Assembly (NCBI RefSeq): GCF_001904725.1
Contig: NZ_MRCE01000027.1
Span: 35,056-85,423, forward strand
Direction: 5' to 3'
DNA length: 50,368 bases
Source of the DNA: Phormidium ambiguum IAM M-71
Lineage (GTDB): Bacteria; Cyanobacteriota; Cyanobacteriia; Cyanobacteriales; Aerosakkonemataceae
The position numbers and the translations under genes were made by a program. A model generated the notes under the pieces. It saw only the letters and a list, made by a program, of their open reading frames with translations. It was not told the DNA's origin and searched no databases. Position 1 is the first letter of the stretch, and each line of letters opens with the position of its first letter. This document shows, piece after piece, positions 36,403 through 44,362 of this stretch.

Positions 36403-36577
36403 AAAGGCAGAGGGCAGAGGGCAAAAGGCAGAAGGAAAGAAAAGAAAAAAAATAAATTATTAATCTCTCCTCTTTTCTCTGTGTCCTCTGCGTCTCTGCG
36501 GTTCCAAAAAATTCTTCTCTTTCTTCGCGTCCTAAAACGCTATCGCGTTTCGCTTCGCTATCGCGTCTTTGCGGTTC
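36403..36577. repeat. Composite repeat block in the nrtC-nrtD spacer
   Basis: Three repeat types lie in a row. First are AGGCAGAGGGCAGAGG units, the complementary strand of the heptamer class (36403-36440). Next is the CTCTGTGTCC/CTCTGCGTCTCTGCGGTTC tract (36477-36504). Last is a variant containing CGCTATCGCGTTTCGCTTCG and ending TCTTTGCGGTTC (36522-36577). The 69-codon frame across it is translated repeat. Confidence 0.75.
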
Positions 36578-36615
36578 AAAAAAAACTTATTGCACAACAC
36601 CAATAACTCAGAAAA

Positions 36616-37461
36616 ATGCCAACCAAAACAACCCAAACAACCAAAACCTCCTTAGCAGTAAAATCAAGCAAAAAAGATCCTTTTTTAAACTTTGAAAACG
36701 TCTCCAAAGCCTTTCCCACACCCAAAGGGCCTTATGTGGTTTTAGAAGACGTTAACCTGAAAATTCAAGAAGGAGAATTTATCTGCGTCATCGGACACTC
36801 AGGTTGCGGAAAATCCACCTTATTAAACATGGTTTCTGGTTTTTCCCGACCAACGACTGGGGAAGTAAGATTACGATCGCACCCGATCACCAAACCAGGG
36901 CCCGATCGCATGGTCGTATTCCAAAACTATGCCCTATTACCTTGGTTAACCGCCTTTGAAAATATATATTTGGCAGTTGATGCAGTTCACCCAGAAAAAT
37001 CTCAGTCCGAAAAAGAGGAGATAGTCAAATACAATTTAAACTTGGTCGGACTCACAGAAGCAGCTAACAAAAAACCGCAGCAACTTTCTGGGGGAATGAA
37101 ACAGCGGATTTCGATCGCCCGTGCCCTATCAATTCGCCCCGAAGTATTAATTTTAGACGAACCCTTCGGCGCGTTAGATGCGATCACCAAAGAAGAATTA
37201 CAAGAAGAACTGCTGAAAATTTGGAACGATATTCGGATGACAGTGTTGATGATTACTCACGACATCGATGAAGCCTTATTTTTAGCCGATCGCTTGGTAA
37301 TGATGACCAATGGCCCACGCGCCAACATCGGGGAAATCCTCAACATTCCTTTTCCCCGTCCGCGCGATCGTACTCGAATCATGGAAGACCCGGAATATTA
37401 TAACCTCCGCAACTATGCTCTCGATTACCTATTCCGGCGTTTTGCCCACGATGATGAGTAA
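36616..37461 (+). CDS. nrtD: Nitrate ABC transporter ATPase NrtD
   Basis: This is a 281-residue stand-alone ATPase subunit that pairs with NrtC. Walker A is GHSGCGKST (60-68), followed by LSGGMKQR, Walker B LILDEPFGALDA and MITHDIDEA. It shares the FPRPRDRTRIMEDPEYYNLRNYALDYLF tail of NrtD/CmpD proteins. The first 20 residues (MPTKTTQTTKTSLAVKSSKK) are a Thr/Lys-rich extension. It closes the operon and is followed at 37510 by a terminator, so narB is not co-transcribed. Nitrate specificity comes from NrtA and the operon. Confidence 0.94.
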   Translation: MPTKTTQTTKTSLAVKSSKKDPFLNFENVSKAFPTPKGPYVVLEDVNLKIQEGEFICVIGHSGCGKSTLLNMVSGFSRPTTGEVRLRSHPITKPGPDRMVVFQNYALLPWLTAFENIYLAVDAVHPEKSQSEKEEIVKYNLNLVGLTEAANKKPQQLSGGMKQRISIARALSIRPEVLILDEPFGALDAITKEELQEELLKIWNDIRMTVLMITHDIDEALFLADRLVMMTNGPRANIGEILNIPFPRPRDRTRIMEDPEYYNLRNYALDYLFRRFAHDDE

Positions 37462-37509
37462 TATTAGATTTCCTTATACCTGTGTGGTTTAAAACCTCCA
37501 GTGTCTGAC

Positions 37510-37536
37510 AGAGGTGAGCCTTCTCACCTCTTTCTT
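37510..37536 (+). terminator. Terminator of the nrtABCD operon
   Basis: AGAGGTGAG (37510-37518) pairs with CTCACCTCT (37523-37531) around the tetraloop CCTT, followed by TTCTTGT. It lies 49 bp after nrtD and separates the nitrate operon from ndhF3. Confidence 0.85.
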
Positions 37537-37811
37537 GTAAAAATTAACGTTCAGTGATATACATATTTTTCAATGTATAAGCAAAAATCTATGATAACAA
37601 TTGACAGTATCAATCTAATAAAATGAAAAAAACCTTAAATTCATAAAAAAATCTGATAAATTGTTATTTAATAATGCGCTCGTTGCTTAACCAGCTAAAA
37701 ACAGTTGGCACATCAACACAAATCTGCCTTGAGACAAATCTGGATTAAAGCATTTTAAATCCATACTTTCATTTACCCATAATCCTTGCTGAAATTCGAG
37801 GGGTAATCCTG
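37537..37811 (+). promoter_or_regulatory. ndhF3 upstream region with possible LysR-type (NdhR/CcmR) motif
   Basis: The low-CO2-inducible ndhF3 operon is repressed by the LysR-type NdhR/CcmR in Synechocystis, where a TCAATG-N10-ATCAAT site has been described. Here TCAATG (37570-37575) is followed by ATCTAT (37587-37592) after 11 bases, and a separate ATCAAT lies at 37609-37614, just after TTGACA (37601-37606). None is an exact match and no good -10 sits at the right distance from TTGACA. Treat it as a candidate operator region only. Confidence 0.35.
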
Positions 37812-39671
37812 ATGTCTGAGTTCTTGCTGCAAACTATTTGGATGGTACCTTTATATCCCTTAATGGGGATGATTTTAACAATTCCTTGGTCGCCGGGAAT
37901 GATTCGCCGCACAGGGCCAAGACCATCTGGTTACATTAACGTTGTAACAACTTTCTTCGCTTTTTTACACGGGCTATTTGCCCTCACCGCGATTTGGAAT
38001 CAAGCACCATATCAAGTATTTATTCCTTGGTTGCAAGTCGCTGACCTCGACTTGACTTTGCCCTTGGAAATCTCCACCGTGACAGTAGGCGCTACAGTTT
38101 TGATCACGGGATTGAACATATTGGCGCAAATTTTCGCCATTGGTTATTTGGAGATGGACTGGGGATGGGCGAGATTATTCGCTTTAATGGCATTTTTCGA
38201 GGCAGGAATGTGCAGTTTAGTATTGTGCAACTCCCTGTTTTTCAGTTACGCCATTCTCGAACTTTTAACTCTGGGCACTTATTTACTCGTAGGATTTTGG
38301 TTTAACCAATCATTAGTAGTTACAGGCGCAAGAGATGCGTTTTTAACCAAACGGGTAGGAGACTTATTCCTACTCATGGGAGTTTTAGGACTTTATCCGA
38401 TTACCCAAACTTGGAACTTCACCGATTTAGCACAATGGGCATCAACTGCTCAAATCGACCCAAAACTCGCTGCATTATTGGGTTTAGCTTTAATTGCGGG
38501 GCCATTGGGTAAATGCGCTCAATTTCCCTTCCACTTGTGGCTAGATGAAGCAATGGAAGGTCCCCTCCCGGCTTCAATTTTACGAAATGCGGTAGTTGTA
38601 GCTACTGGCGCTTGGGTATTAGTTAAAATTCAACCAGTTTTATCCCTCTCTCCCGTATCAGAATCGGCAATGTTTATTGTCGGTGGTGCAACTGCAATTG
38701 GTGCTTCTTTAATATCTGTTGCTCAAATCGATATTAAACGCGCTTTGTCTTATTTAGTCAGCGCCTACATGGGCATAGTTTTTATTGCCGTAGCTGCCGA
38801 ACAAACCCAAACAGCATTATTATTAACCTTTACTTATTCACTTAGCATGGCGCTTTTAGTGATGGGTATTGGTGGCGTAGTTTGGAATAATACGACTCAA
38901 GATTTAACTCAATATGGTGGTTTGTGGTCGCGCCGACCAGTATCATCATTTGCTTTCATTATTGGTGGAATGGGGTTAATTGCTTTACCACCATTGGGCG
39001 GTTTTTGGTCAATGCAAAAACTCGTAGAACAGTTGTGGATATCTAACCCATCTATCGCTGTATTAGTGTTAATAGTTAACGGTATTGTTGCCTTTAGTTT
39101 GACTCGCACTTTTGGTTTAGTTTTTGCTGGTCAAGTTAAACCAATGACTTACCGTTCTCCTGAAATTCATTGGCCGATGGCTTTGCCAATGATGTTTTTA
39201 AGTGGCTTAAATATTCACGTTACTTTGTTATTTTTACAATGGCAATTGTTGCCCAGTTTTGAAACGGTAAATCGAACTGTGGCGATAAGTTTAGCTATTT
39301 CTAGTTTAGTTGGTTTCGCTTTAAGCGGTGTAATTTATCTCAACAACAATTGGCAAAAACCAGTGCAGTTAGGTTGGAAACCGCTACAAGATTTCTTCGC
39401 TTACGACCTTTACACCCCTACACTTTATAAAGTGACAATTGTGTTTGTGGTTGATTTAATTTCCCGTGTGATGTACGGGATCGATCGCTATTTAGTAGAT
39501 GGATTAGTTAACTTAACCGGACTCGCCACAGTTTTTAGCGGACAAACTCTCAAATACAACGTTTCTGGTAAAGGTCAGTTTTACCTTTTAAGCATTCTTT
39601 TGGGTGTTTCTTTCCTAGTAATTTTGGTTAGCTGGCCATTTTTATCTCAACTATTAATTGTCAGTAAATAG
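37812..39671 (+). CDS. ndhF3: NDH-1MS subunit NdhF3 (inducible CO2 uptake)
   Basis: NdhF3 is a proton-pumping membrane subunit of the specialised cyanobacterial complex NDH-1MS, which converts CO2 to bicarbonate with high affinity under low carbon. The protein is a 619-residue NuoL/NdhF-type antiporter-like subunit. It has many helices, the conserved TKRVGDLFLLMGVLG block and GPLGKCAQFPFHLWLDEAMEGPLPASILRNAVVVATGAW. The latter is the Lys/His-containing core, with LDEAMEGP replacing the usual LPDAMEGP. Its short C-terminal arm and its place before ndhD3 and cupA identify NdhF3 over NdhF1 or F4. Upstream sequence GAGGGGTAATCCTG provides the ribosome binding site. Confidence 0.94.
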   Translation: MSEFLLQTIWMVPLYPLMGMILTIPWSPGMIRRTGPRPSGYINVVTTFFAFLHGLFALTAIWNQAPYQVFIPWLQVADLDLTLPLEISTVTVGATVLITGLNILAQIFAIGYLEMDWGWARLFALMAFFEAGMCSLVLCNSLFFSYAILELLTLGTYLLVGFWFNQSLVVTGARDAFLTKRVGDLFLLMGVLGLYPITQTWNFTDLAQWASTAQIDPKLAALLGLALIAGPLGKCAQFPFHLWLDEAMEGPLPASILRNAVVVATGAWVLVKIQPVLSLSPVSESAMFIVGGATAIGASLISVAQIDIKRALSYLVSAYMGIVFIAVAAEQTQTALLLTFTYSLSMALLVMGIGGVVWNNTTQDLTQYGGLWSRRPVSSFAFIIGGMGLIALPPLGGFWSMQKLVEQLWISNPSIAVLVLIVNGIVAFSLTRTFGLVFAGQVKPMTYRSPEIHWPMALPMMFLSGLNIHVTLLFLQWQLLPSFETVNRTVAISLAISSLVGFALSGVIYLNNNWQKPVQLGWKPLQDFFAYDLYTPTLYKVTIVFVVDLISRVMYGIDRYLVDGLVNLTGLATVFSGQTLKYNVSGKGQFYLLSILLGVSFLVILVSWPFLSQLLIVSK

Positions 39672-39685
39672 CGATCGGGATTCAT

Positions 39686-39738
39686 GGATTTACATAATAA
39701 TCAAGATTAATCAATAAATCTGGTAAATCTGTAAATCC
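39686..39738. repeat. GGATTTACA inverted repeat in the ndhF3-ndhD3 spacer
   Basis: GGATTTACA (39686-39694) and TGTAAATCC (39730-39738) are perfect 9-bp complements. The loop contains AATC-rich words (TCAAGATTAATCAATAAATC). The spacer is 108 bp. There is no T-run in the operon direction. Confidence 0.6.
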
Positions 39739-39779
39739 TGGTTAAGCTTTCTTTTTCACTCAAAACTTTGCCAATCACC

Positions 39780-41306
39780 ATGCTGAGTACTTTAATTTGG
39801 TTGCCTGTCATCGGTGCTGCGATTATCGGAGTCTTACCACAAGAAAAAGCAGCACGCAACGCTCGAAATGTAGCTTTAATAGTAGCTAGCATCATCTTCT
39901 TTTGGACTCTTTTTATTCTCTCTAAATTCAGTATTAGCAATCCTGGTTTTCAATTTACCGAATACCTGCCTTGGATTGAAACTTTAGGATTGACCTATCA
40001 TTTGGGAGTCGATGGAATATCTTTACCTTTAGTAGTTTTAAATGGTTTGCTGATTTGGATAGTCATTTTCAGCAGTGGGGAAAATATTGCTCGTCCCAAA
40101 CTTTATTACTCTTTAATTCTGTTAGTTAGTGCTGGGTTAGCAGGATCTTTCTTAGCCCAAAACTTACTGCTGTTTGTGCTGTTCTATGAAATTGAACTTA
40201 TCCCCTTATATTTGTTAATTGCGATTTGGGGTGGTTTAAAACGGGAATATGCAGCGATTAAATTCTTACTTTACACAGCAGTTTCGGGAATTCTGATTTT
40301 AGCTGCTTTCTTAGCTTTGGGTTGGTTAGCTGGAAGCACAATCAAAGGCAATACTCTCAACTTTGATTACGAAACAATTAAATCGACAATTTTGCCTTTT
40401 AGTTGGCAAATCCCGCTGTTAATTACTTTGTTAATCGGTTTTGGCATCAAAACTCCTTTAGTTCCTTTCCATACTTGGTTGCCTGATGCTTATGTAGAAG
40501 CTTCTCCACCAATAGCGATTCTTTTGGGTGGTGTTTTAGCGAAGTTGGGAACTTATGGTTTAGTGCGTTTTTGTTTGGGTTTATTCCCTGATGCTTGGGG
40601 AACTGTGGCACCTAGTTTAGCAGTTTGGGCGACGGTTAGTGTGGTTTATGGGGCGCTAACTGCGATCGCACAAAAAGACATCAAAAGAATGGTAGCCTAT
40701 AGTTCGATCGGACACATGGGTTATGTGCTTTTAGGACTCGCCCCCGCAACACCTTTAGGAACTGTCGGCGCAGTTGCCCAAATGTTCAGTCACGGTGTTA
40801 TTTTAGCTGCACTTTTCTATTTAGTTGGTGTGGTGGAAGAAAAGGTTGGAACTCGTGAATTAGATGTGCTCAACGGTTTAATGAATCCGATTCGCGGTTT
40901 ACCTTTTATTAGTGCTTTTCTCGTAGCAGCAGGAATGGCAAGTGCGGGTATTCCAGGTTTAGTTGGTTTCATTGCAGAATTTGTCGTTTTCCAAGGCGCT
41001 TATGCAACATTTCCTATTCCCACTTTAATCTGTGTGGTAGGAACAATGTTGACGGGAGTTTACTTTGTAATTCTGTTGAATCGTACCTGTTTTGGCAAGT
41101 TGGATAATGCTACAGCTTATTATCCAAAAGTATTATGGAGTGAACGAATTCCGGCTTTAATTTTAGTTGGTTTAACTTTCTTTTTGGGTGTGCAACCTTC
41201 TTGGTTGATGCGTTGGAGTGAACAAAGTAGTGCTGCTTTAGTTGCTTCTGTGCAAGTTCATCCGCAGCAGCAAATAGCTAAGGTGATGGAAGTTTCTCAG
41301 AAGTAA
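39780..41306 (+). CDS. ndhD3: NDH-1MS subunit NdhD3 (inducible CO2 uptake)
   Basis: NdhD3 is the NuoM/NdhD-type proton-channel subunit paired with NdhF3 in NDH-1MS. Conserved are YHLGVDGISLPLVVLN, the Glu in LFYEIELIPLYLLIAIWGG, the GIKTPLVPFHTWLPDAYVEASPP channel core, and AQKDIKRMVAYSSIGHMGYVLLGL. The frame extends to a TTG at 39768, but ATG 39780 (MLSTLIWLPVIGAA) gives the usual NdhD N-terminus and 508 residues. Placement directly before cupA marks it as NdhD3. A large hairpin lies in the 137-bp gap to cupA. Confidence 0.94.
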   Translation: MLSTLIWLPVIGAAIIGVLPQEKAARNARNVALIVASIIFFWTLFILSKFSISNPGFQFTEYLPWIETLGLTYHLGVDGISLPLVVLNGLLIWIVIFSSGENIARPKLYYSLILLVSAGLAGSFLAQNLLLFVLFYEIELIPLYLLIAIWGGLKREYAAIKFLLYTAVSGILILAAFLALGWLAGSTIKGNTLNFDYETIKSTILPFSWQIPLLITLLIGFGIKTPLVPFHTWLPDAYVEASPPIAILLGGVLAKLGTYGLVRFCLGLFPDAWGTVAPSLAVWATVSVVYGALTAIAQKDIKRMVAYSSIGHMGYVLLGLAPATPLGTVGAVAQMFSHGVILAALFYLVGVVEEKVGTRELDVLNGLMNPIRGLPFISAFLVAAGMASAGIPGLVGFIAEFVVFQGAYATFPIPTLICVVGTMLTGVYFVILLNRTCFGKLDNATAYYPKVLWSERIPALILVGLTFFLGVQPSWLMRWSEQSSAALVASVQVHPQQQIAKVMEVSQK

Positions 41307-41343
41307 TATCGTTTACCCAAATGATTGATACAAATAGAGTAGG

Positions 41344-41406
41344 GGCGGGTTTAGCCAAAAGCCTGGAATACCCAGCCATAAAATTGAAATCAAAACCCGC
41401 CTTTTT
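41344..41406 (+). repeat. GGCGGGTTT...AAACCCGCC hairpin with T-run between ndhD3 and cupA
   Basis: GGCGGGTTT (41344-41352) pairs with AAACCCGCC (41393-41401), followed by TTTTT (41402-41406). The loop is 40 nt and can itself fold (GCCTGG/CCAG). It resembles a GGCGGGTTT dispersed repeat common between cyanobacterial genes. It could also act as a partial terminator and lower cupA expression relative to ndhD3. Confidence 0.7.
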
Positions 41407-41443
41407 CCAAGCTTTTTTGGTTGTTAATTTTTAGGGAAGTAAG

Positions 41444-42742
41444 ATGGTACAAACTCCGATTAAGTCTTCAAGTAAGTTGCCTCCTTCTAGGCATAAGTAT
41501 GCTGATATTGTGCATCGTTTGGAAGCTGGCGGTGCAATGTTACCTGATACGCCAGAAAATCTAATGCAAATTATCGGTATTTACAAAGCTTATGCTGTAC
41601 CGATGGATTTTTATTGGCGAGATTTGCTTTATATTGGGGAAAAAGTTTTTCTCAATCCTTTGCCTTTCTTTAAATACTTTTTGCCTAAAGAGTATCTAGA
41701 TTTGCACAATCATTATCAAGGTGATGATGCAGATTATCGAGTTTGGCGAAAGGGTGAAGCTTCTGCACATCCTGAACTTTTAGAGTTTATGGATAAGGGA
41801 GAATTAAGGAAGAATTTTCCCCGAATTTTTCATCACCTGTGGCACGATCGCATTAACATGGAATTCGCTGAGGAATGTATGCGTTCTATGCAATGGCATC
41901 GACTCAGCGGTGGCATGGATCTTTATTTGGATACCCCGGAATATAAGAAAGCTGCTGATGAGGCGATTAAGTCTTATTTTAAGGGCAATCCAGCAATGTT
42001 GACCCTGTATAAGTTGTTCCCAGATTTGTTTTTGGAACAGTGTCGCCAAGCTTCTTATTATGCTAATCTGGGTTTATTCTGGGAAGTAATGGCTCCAGTG
42101 TTTTTTGAGATTAGCGATCGCTACGATTCAGGAGAGATTACCACTGTTCCTCAAGCAATGGATTTCTTAGTAAATTGCATCTTTATCGCTGCTGGAAGAC
42201 CAATTTATCACCACGTAAAAATTCGGGATGAAGAACATAAAATCATTCCCAAAGATTTAGGTTTAATGTGGTTATATGATGCTGCTTTACCTTATGTGGA
42301 AGCCGTTTTTTACCGCACTTCACCTTTCCGGGGCACAAAATCTTACAACGCCCAAGCAAAACAAATTCCCGAAAAACAAGAAGATTTTCATTACGGAATT
42401 CTCTACGCTGATGTGTTTCCCGTAGGTACAGCAGGTATTCCGCCAACCCAATTAATGCAGGATATGTTCCATTTCTTACCACCATATCTCAAGGATTACT
42501 ACAGCAAATATTGTCGCAATGAAGACGATATGTTAATCCAATTGGGGATTAGTTTCCAACGTTCTATGTATGTGGTGACATCAGCAGTATTCCAAGCTTT
42601 AAGAACTGCTTTACTCTATCCTTTAGACGATCCAAATCCAAAACATTTAATGGCAAATCGGAAGTTTTTTGAATCACAATTGGATCGTTTCTTGCGCCCA
42701 GAAGCTAGATTAAATAGCATCCAAAATCCAGACTACAGGTAA
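41444..42742 (+). CDS. cupA: CO2 hydration protein CupA (ChpY)
   Basis: CupA is the peripheral subunit of NDH-1MS thought to hydrate CO2 to bicarbonate at the cytoplasmic face of the membrane, driven by the NDH pump. The 432-residue protein starts after GGGAAGTAAG and has the family blocks AGGAMLPDTPENLMQIIGIY, FKYFLPKEYLDLHNHY and HGILYADVFPVGTAGIPP-like sequence (DFHYGILYADVFPVGTAG). The segment FHHLWHDRINMEF holds His131 and Arg136, matching the His/Arg pair proposed to hold the catalytic zinc. It closes ndhF3-ndhD3-cupA. The small subunit gene cupS, which follows cupA in Synechocystis, is not here. Confidence 0.95.
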   Translation: MVQTPIKSSSKLPPSRHKYADIVHRLEAGGAMLPDTPENLMQIIGIYKAYAVPMDFYWRDLLYIGEKVFLNPLPFFKYFLPKEYLDLHNHYQGDDADYRVWRKGEASAHPELLEFMDKGELRKNFPRIFHHLWHDRINMEFAEECMRSMQWHRLSGGMDLYLDTPEYKKAADEAIKSYFKGNPAMLTLYKLFPDLFLEQCRQASYYANLGLFWEVMAPVFFEISDRYDSGEITTVPQAMDFLVNCIFIAAGRPIYHHVKIRDEEHKIIPKDLGLMWLYDAALPYVEAVFYRTSPFRGTKSYNAQAKQIPEKQEDFHYGILYADVFPVGTAGIPPTQLMQDMFHFLPPYLKDYYSKYCRNEDDMLIQLGISFQRSMYVVTSAVFQALRTALLYPLDDPNPKHLMANRKFFESQLDRFLRPEARLNSIQNPDYR

Positions 42743-42751
42743 CTAGCTTCA

Positions 42752-42805
42752 CTGTTCGTTGTAAGGACTTTATTGCTGAAGCAAGGACTTACTTACAACG
42801 AACAG
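42752..42805. repeat. CTGTTCGTTGTAAG palindromic element after cupA
   Basis: CTGTTCGTTGTAAG (42752-42765) and CTTACAACGAACAG (42792-42805) are perfect 14-bp complements, the longest such pair in the window. AAGGACTT occurs twice inside (42763-42770 and 42783-42790). It starts 9 bp after the cupA stop codon. No T-run follows. The form suggests a MITE-like dispersed repeat that may also end or protect the transcript. Confidence 0.8.
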
Positions 42806-42849
42806 GAAAATGTAAAACTTCGATCGCAAACTACTAAACTAATAAATAG

Positions 42850-42980
42850 ACCTTTGGCAAGAGTCAAACATCTCTATCTTTCCATCTGTAGTTTATCTGT
42901 GGGTATCTGTGGTAAAAAATCTTTAACTGAAAACTTTTGCCAGAAGTCTAGTTAGCTTATACTTAGTAGTAACCAGACTG
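42850..42980. other. Remainder of the spacer before the unknown membrane protein gene
   Basis: This part contains a TCTGTAGTTTATCTGTGGGTATCTGTGGT tract in pieces (CCATCTGTAG, TTATCTGTGG, GTATCTGTGG at about 42880-42912), a further short tandem repeat. A 60-codon frame across the spacer is not supported. No promoter was identified. Confidence 0.5.
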
Positions 42981-44333
42981 ATGAATAAAATAATCTACCC
43001 AACTCTTGATTTGTTCCTTTATCATCAAAGAGAAGGTTTAACAGAAAACGAAGCAGACATTCAAACAAATCATACTAATTTTTGGTCTAATTTACCCAAG
43101 AATTTAAAGGTTGAACTTACAGAAGAAGCAAAAGCAGAAAATACAGATTATGTAAGATTACTAGAATTTTCCGAAATAGCTAAAAGACAAAAACAATTTT
43201 TTTTCACAGCATCTTTAGGTGGATATCAGATAGAATCTTCTTATTATCCAATACGTTTAAATGATACTTATGCTCTATTATTTGATTGTTTTATTAATGA
43301 TAAAATAAAACAGCAACCTATTAATTGTCTACAGTACTTAAAAACTCTAGCTGATTATAAAACTGCAAATTTAGGCGCAACATGGATAATTTCCGCTTAT
43401 TTACCTCCATCATCTAATCCTGAAAATATTGCCAAAGAATTATACAAAGAATTTACTGGCAAAGAATGGCAAAATCCCCAAGAAGGTAAGTTTTTAGGTG
43501 CAACTGTTTTTGAAATTTGGCAATCTCCACAGAAATGGGAAGATATAGAACAGGAAAATCACCATGTTTTGATTTTTCTCTATCCCAATTTGCAAACGAT
43601 GGAAAAAACGGCTAGTTTTTATAAACTGTGGTTACAGCTTTTTTGTTATCGTAATAAAGTTATTTGGGCTTATTTAGAAAGCCGAAAATGTAATCACCAA
43701 TTAAATAATTTGCTTCATGAAATTACTAATAAAAATCATAGAATTGAGAAGATTTCAATTCAAAAAAGATCGAGAAAAATAAGGGAATTGCAGAAAATGT
43801 TGCAATCTCATCCAAAAACGTATTTTAATTATATGAATCAACTTAATAAAATAGAAATATTCCAAAATTTTCTAAATTACAACTTAGCTAGTTACCAAAA
43901 TTTTATAAAAAAAATCAAAGATCAATCCCAATATATAACAGAAAAAGATGTCATGATTGGCAAAACAGACCTGATTTTTTTAGAAAATTTTACCAGAATT
44001 GCCGAGCAAAATTATCAATCTAAGATAGCTATAAATCACGCTAATTATAATTTAATGGCTAAAGTTTTGGAAAGTCAGGTTAACGTAATTAAAGGCATGA
44101 TAGATGAAGAAAGCGATCGCACTCTCACCAACACAATTATCATCGCCAGTACCGGATTAGCTACAAGTAGCGTTACTGCTTCAATTGTTTCTACGAAATT
44201 GCCATCCCCAACAGCAAAAAATCAATCCATTTCTGTTACAGAAGCTTTTAGTTTAAGTATTGCTGTTGGGTTAGTTGGAATGGCGATCGCTTATTTAATT
44301 GTTCGTCTATTCCGCAAAGTTTTGCTAAAGTAA
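42981..44333 (+). CDS. Unknown protein with two C-terminal membrane segments
   Basis: This 450-residue protein belongs to no family I can name. The N-terminal half is soluble, with aromatic blocks such as SLGGYQIESSYYPIRLNDTYALLFDC and VLIFLYPNLQTMEKTASFYKLWLQLF. A long helical, Lys/Gln/Asn-rich middle (about 245-375) probably forms coiled coils. The end has two hydrophobic segments (about 383-402 and 423-442, IAVGLVGMAIAYLIVRLF) and a basic tail RKVLLK. The layout, a cytoplasmic sensor or effector part ending in a membrane hairpin, resembles CorA-like topology and some membrane effectors, but no signature residues support either. It lies 29 bp before the Uma2 gene and probably shares its transcript. 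Confidence 0.75.
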   Translation: MNKIIYPTLDLFLYHQREGLTENEADIQTNHTNFWSNLPKNLKVELTEEAKAENTDYVRLLEFSEIAKRQKQFFFTASLGGYQIESSYYPIRLNDTYALLFDCFINDKIKQQPINCLQYLKTLADYKTANLGATWIISAYLPPSSNPENIAKELYKEFTGKEWQNPQEGKFLGATVFEIWQSPQKWEDIEQENHHVLIFLYPNLQTMEKTASFYKLWLQLFCYRNKVIWAYLESRKCNHQLNNLLHEITNKNHRIEKISIQKRSRKIRELQKMLQSHPKTYFNYMNQLNKIEIFQNFLNYNLASYQNFIKKIKDQSQYITEKDVMIGKTDLIFLENFTRIAEQNYQSKIAINHANYNLMAKVLESQVNVIKGMIDEESDRTLTNTIIIASTGLATSSVTASIVSTKLPSPTAKNQSISVTEAFSLSIAVGLVGMAIAYLIVRLFRKVLLK

Positions 44334-44362
44334 GAAAAAAGCCAAATTTAAAAATAGCAGAT

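Noticed and set aside
36397-36606. 69-codon frame between nrtC and nrtD
   Set aside because: It is translated intergenic repeat (heptamer-type and CTCTGCG-type tracts).
31900-37461. Bicarbonate transporter cmpABCD as an alternative to nrtABCD
   Set aside because: NrtA-type signatures ([23 protein letters not shown]) are present in the binding protein; CmpA-type VGEPWN occurs only in the NrtC sensor domain, where both families look alike.
42773-42955. 60-codon frame after cupA, where cupS would be expected
   Set aside because: It starts inside a 14-bp palindromic repeat and shows no resemblance to CupS or any fasciclin-like fold.
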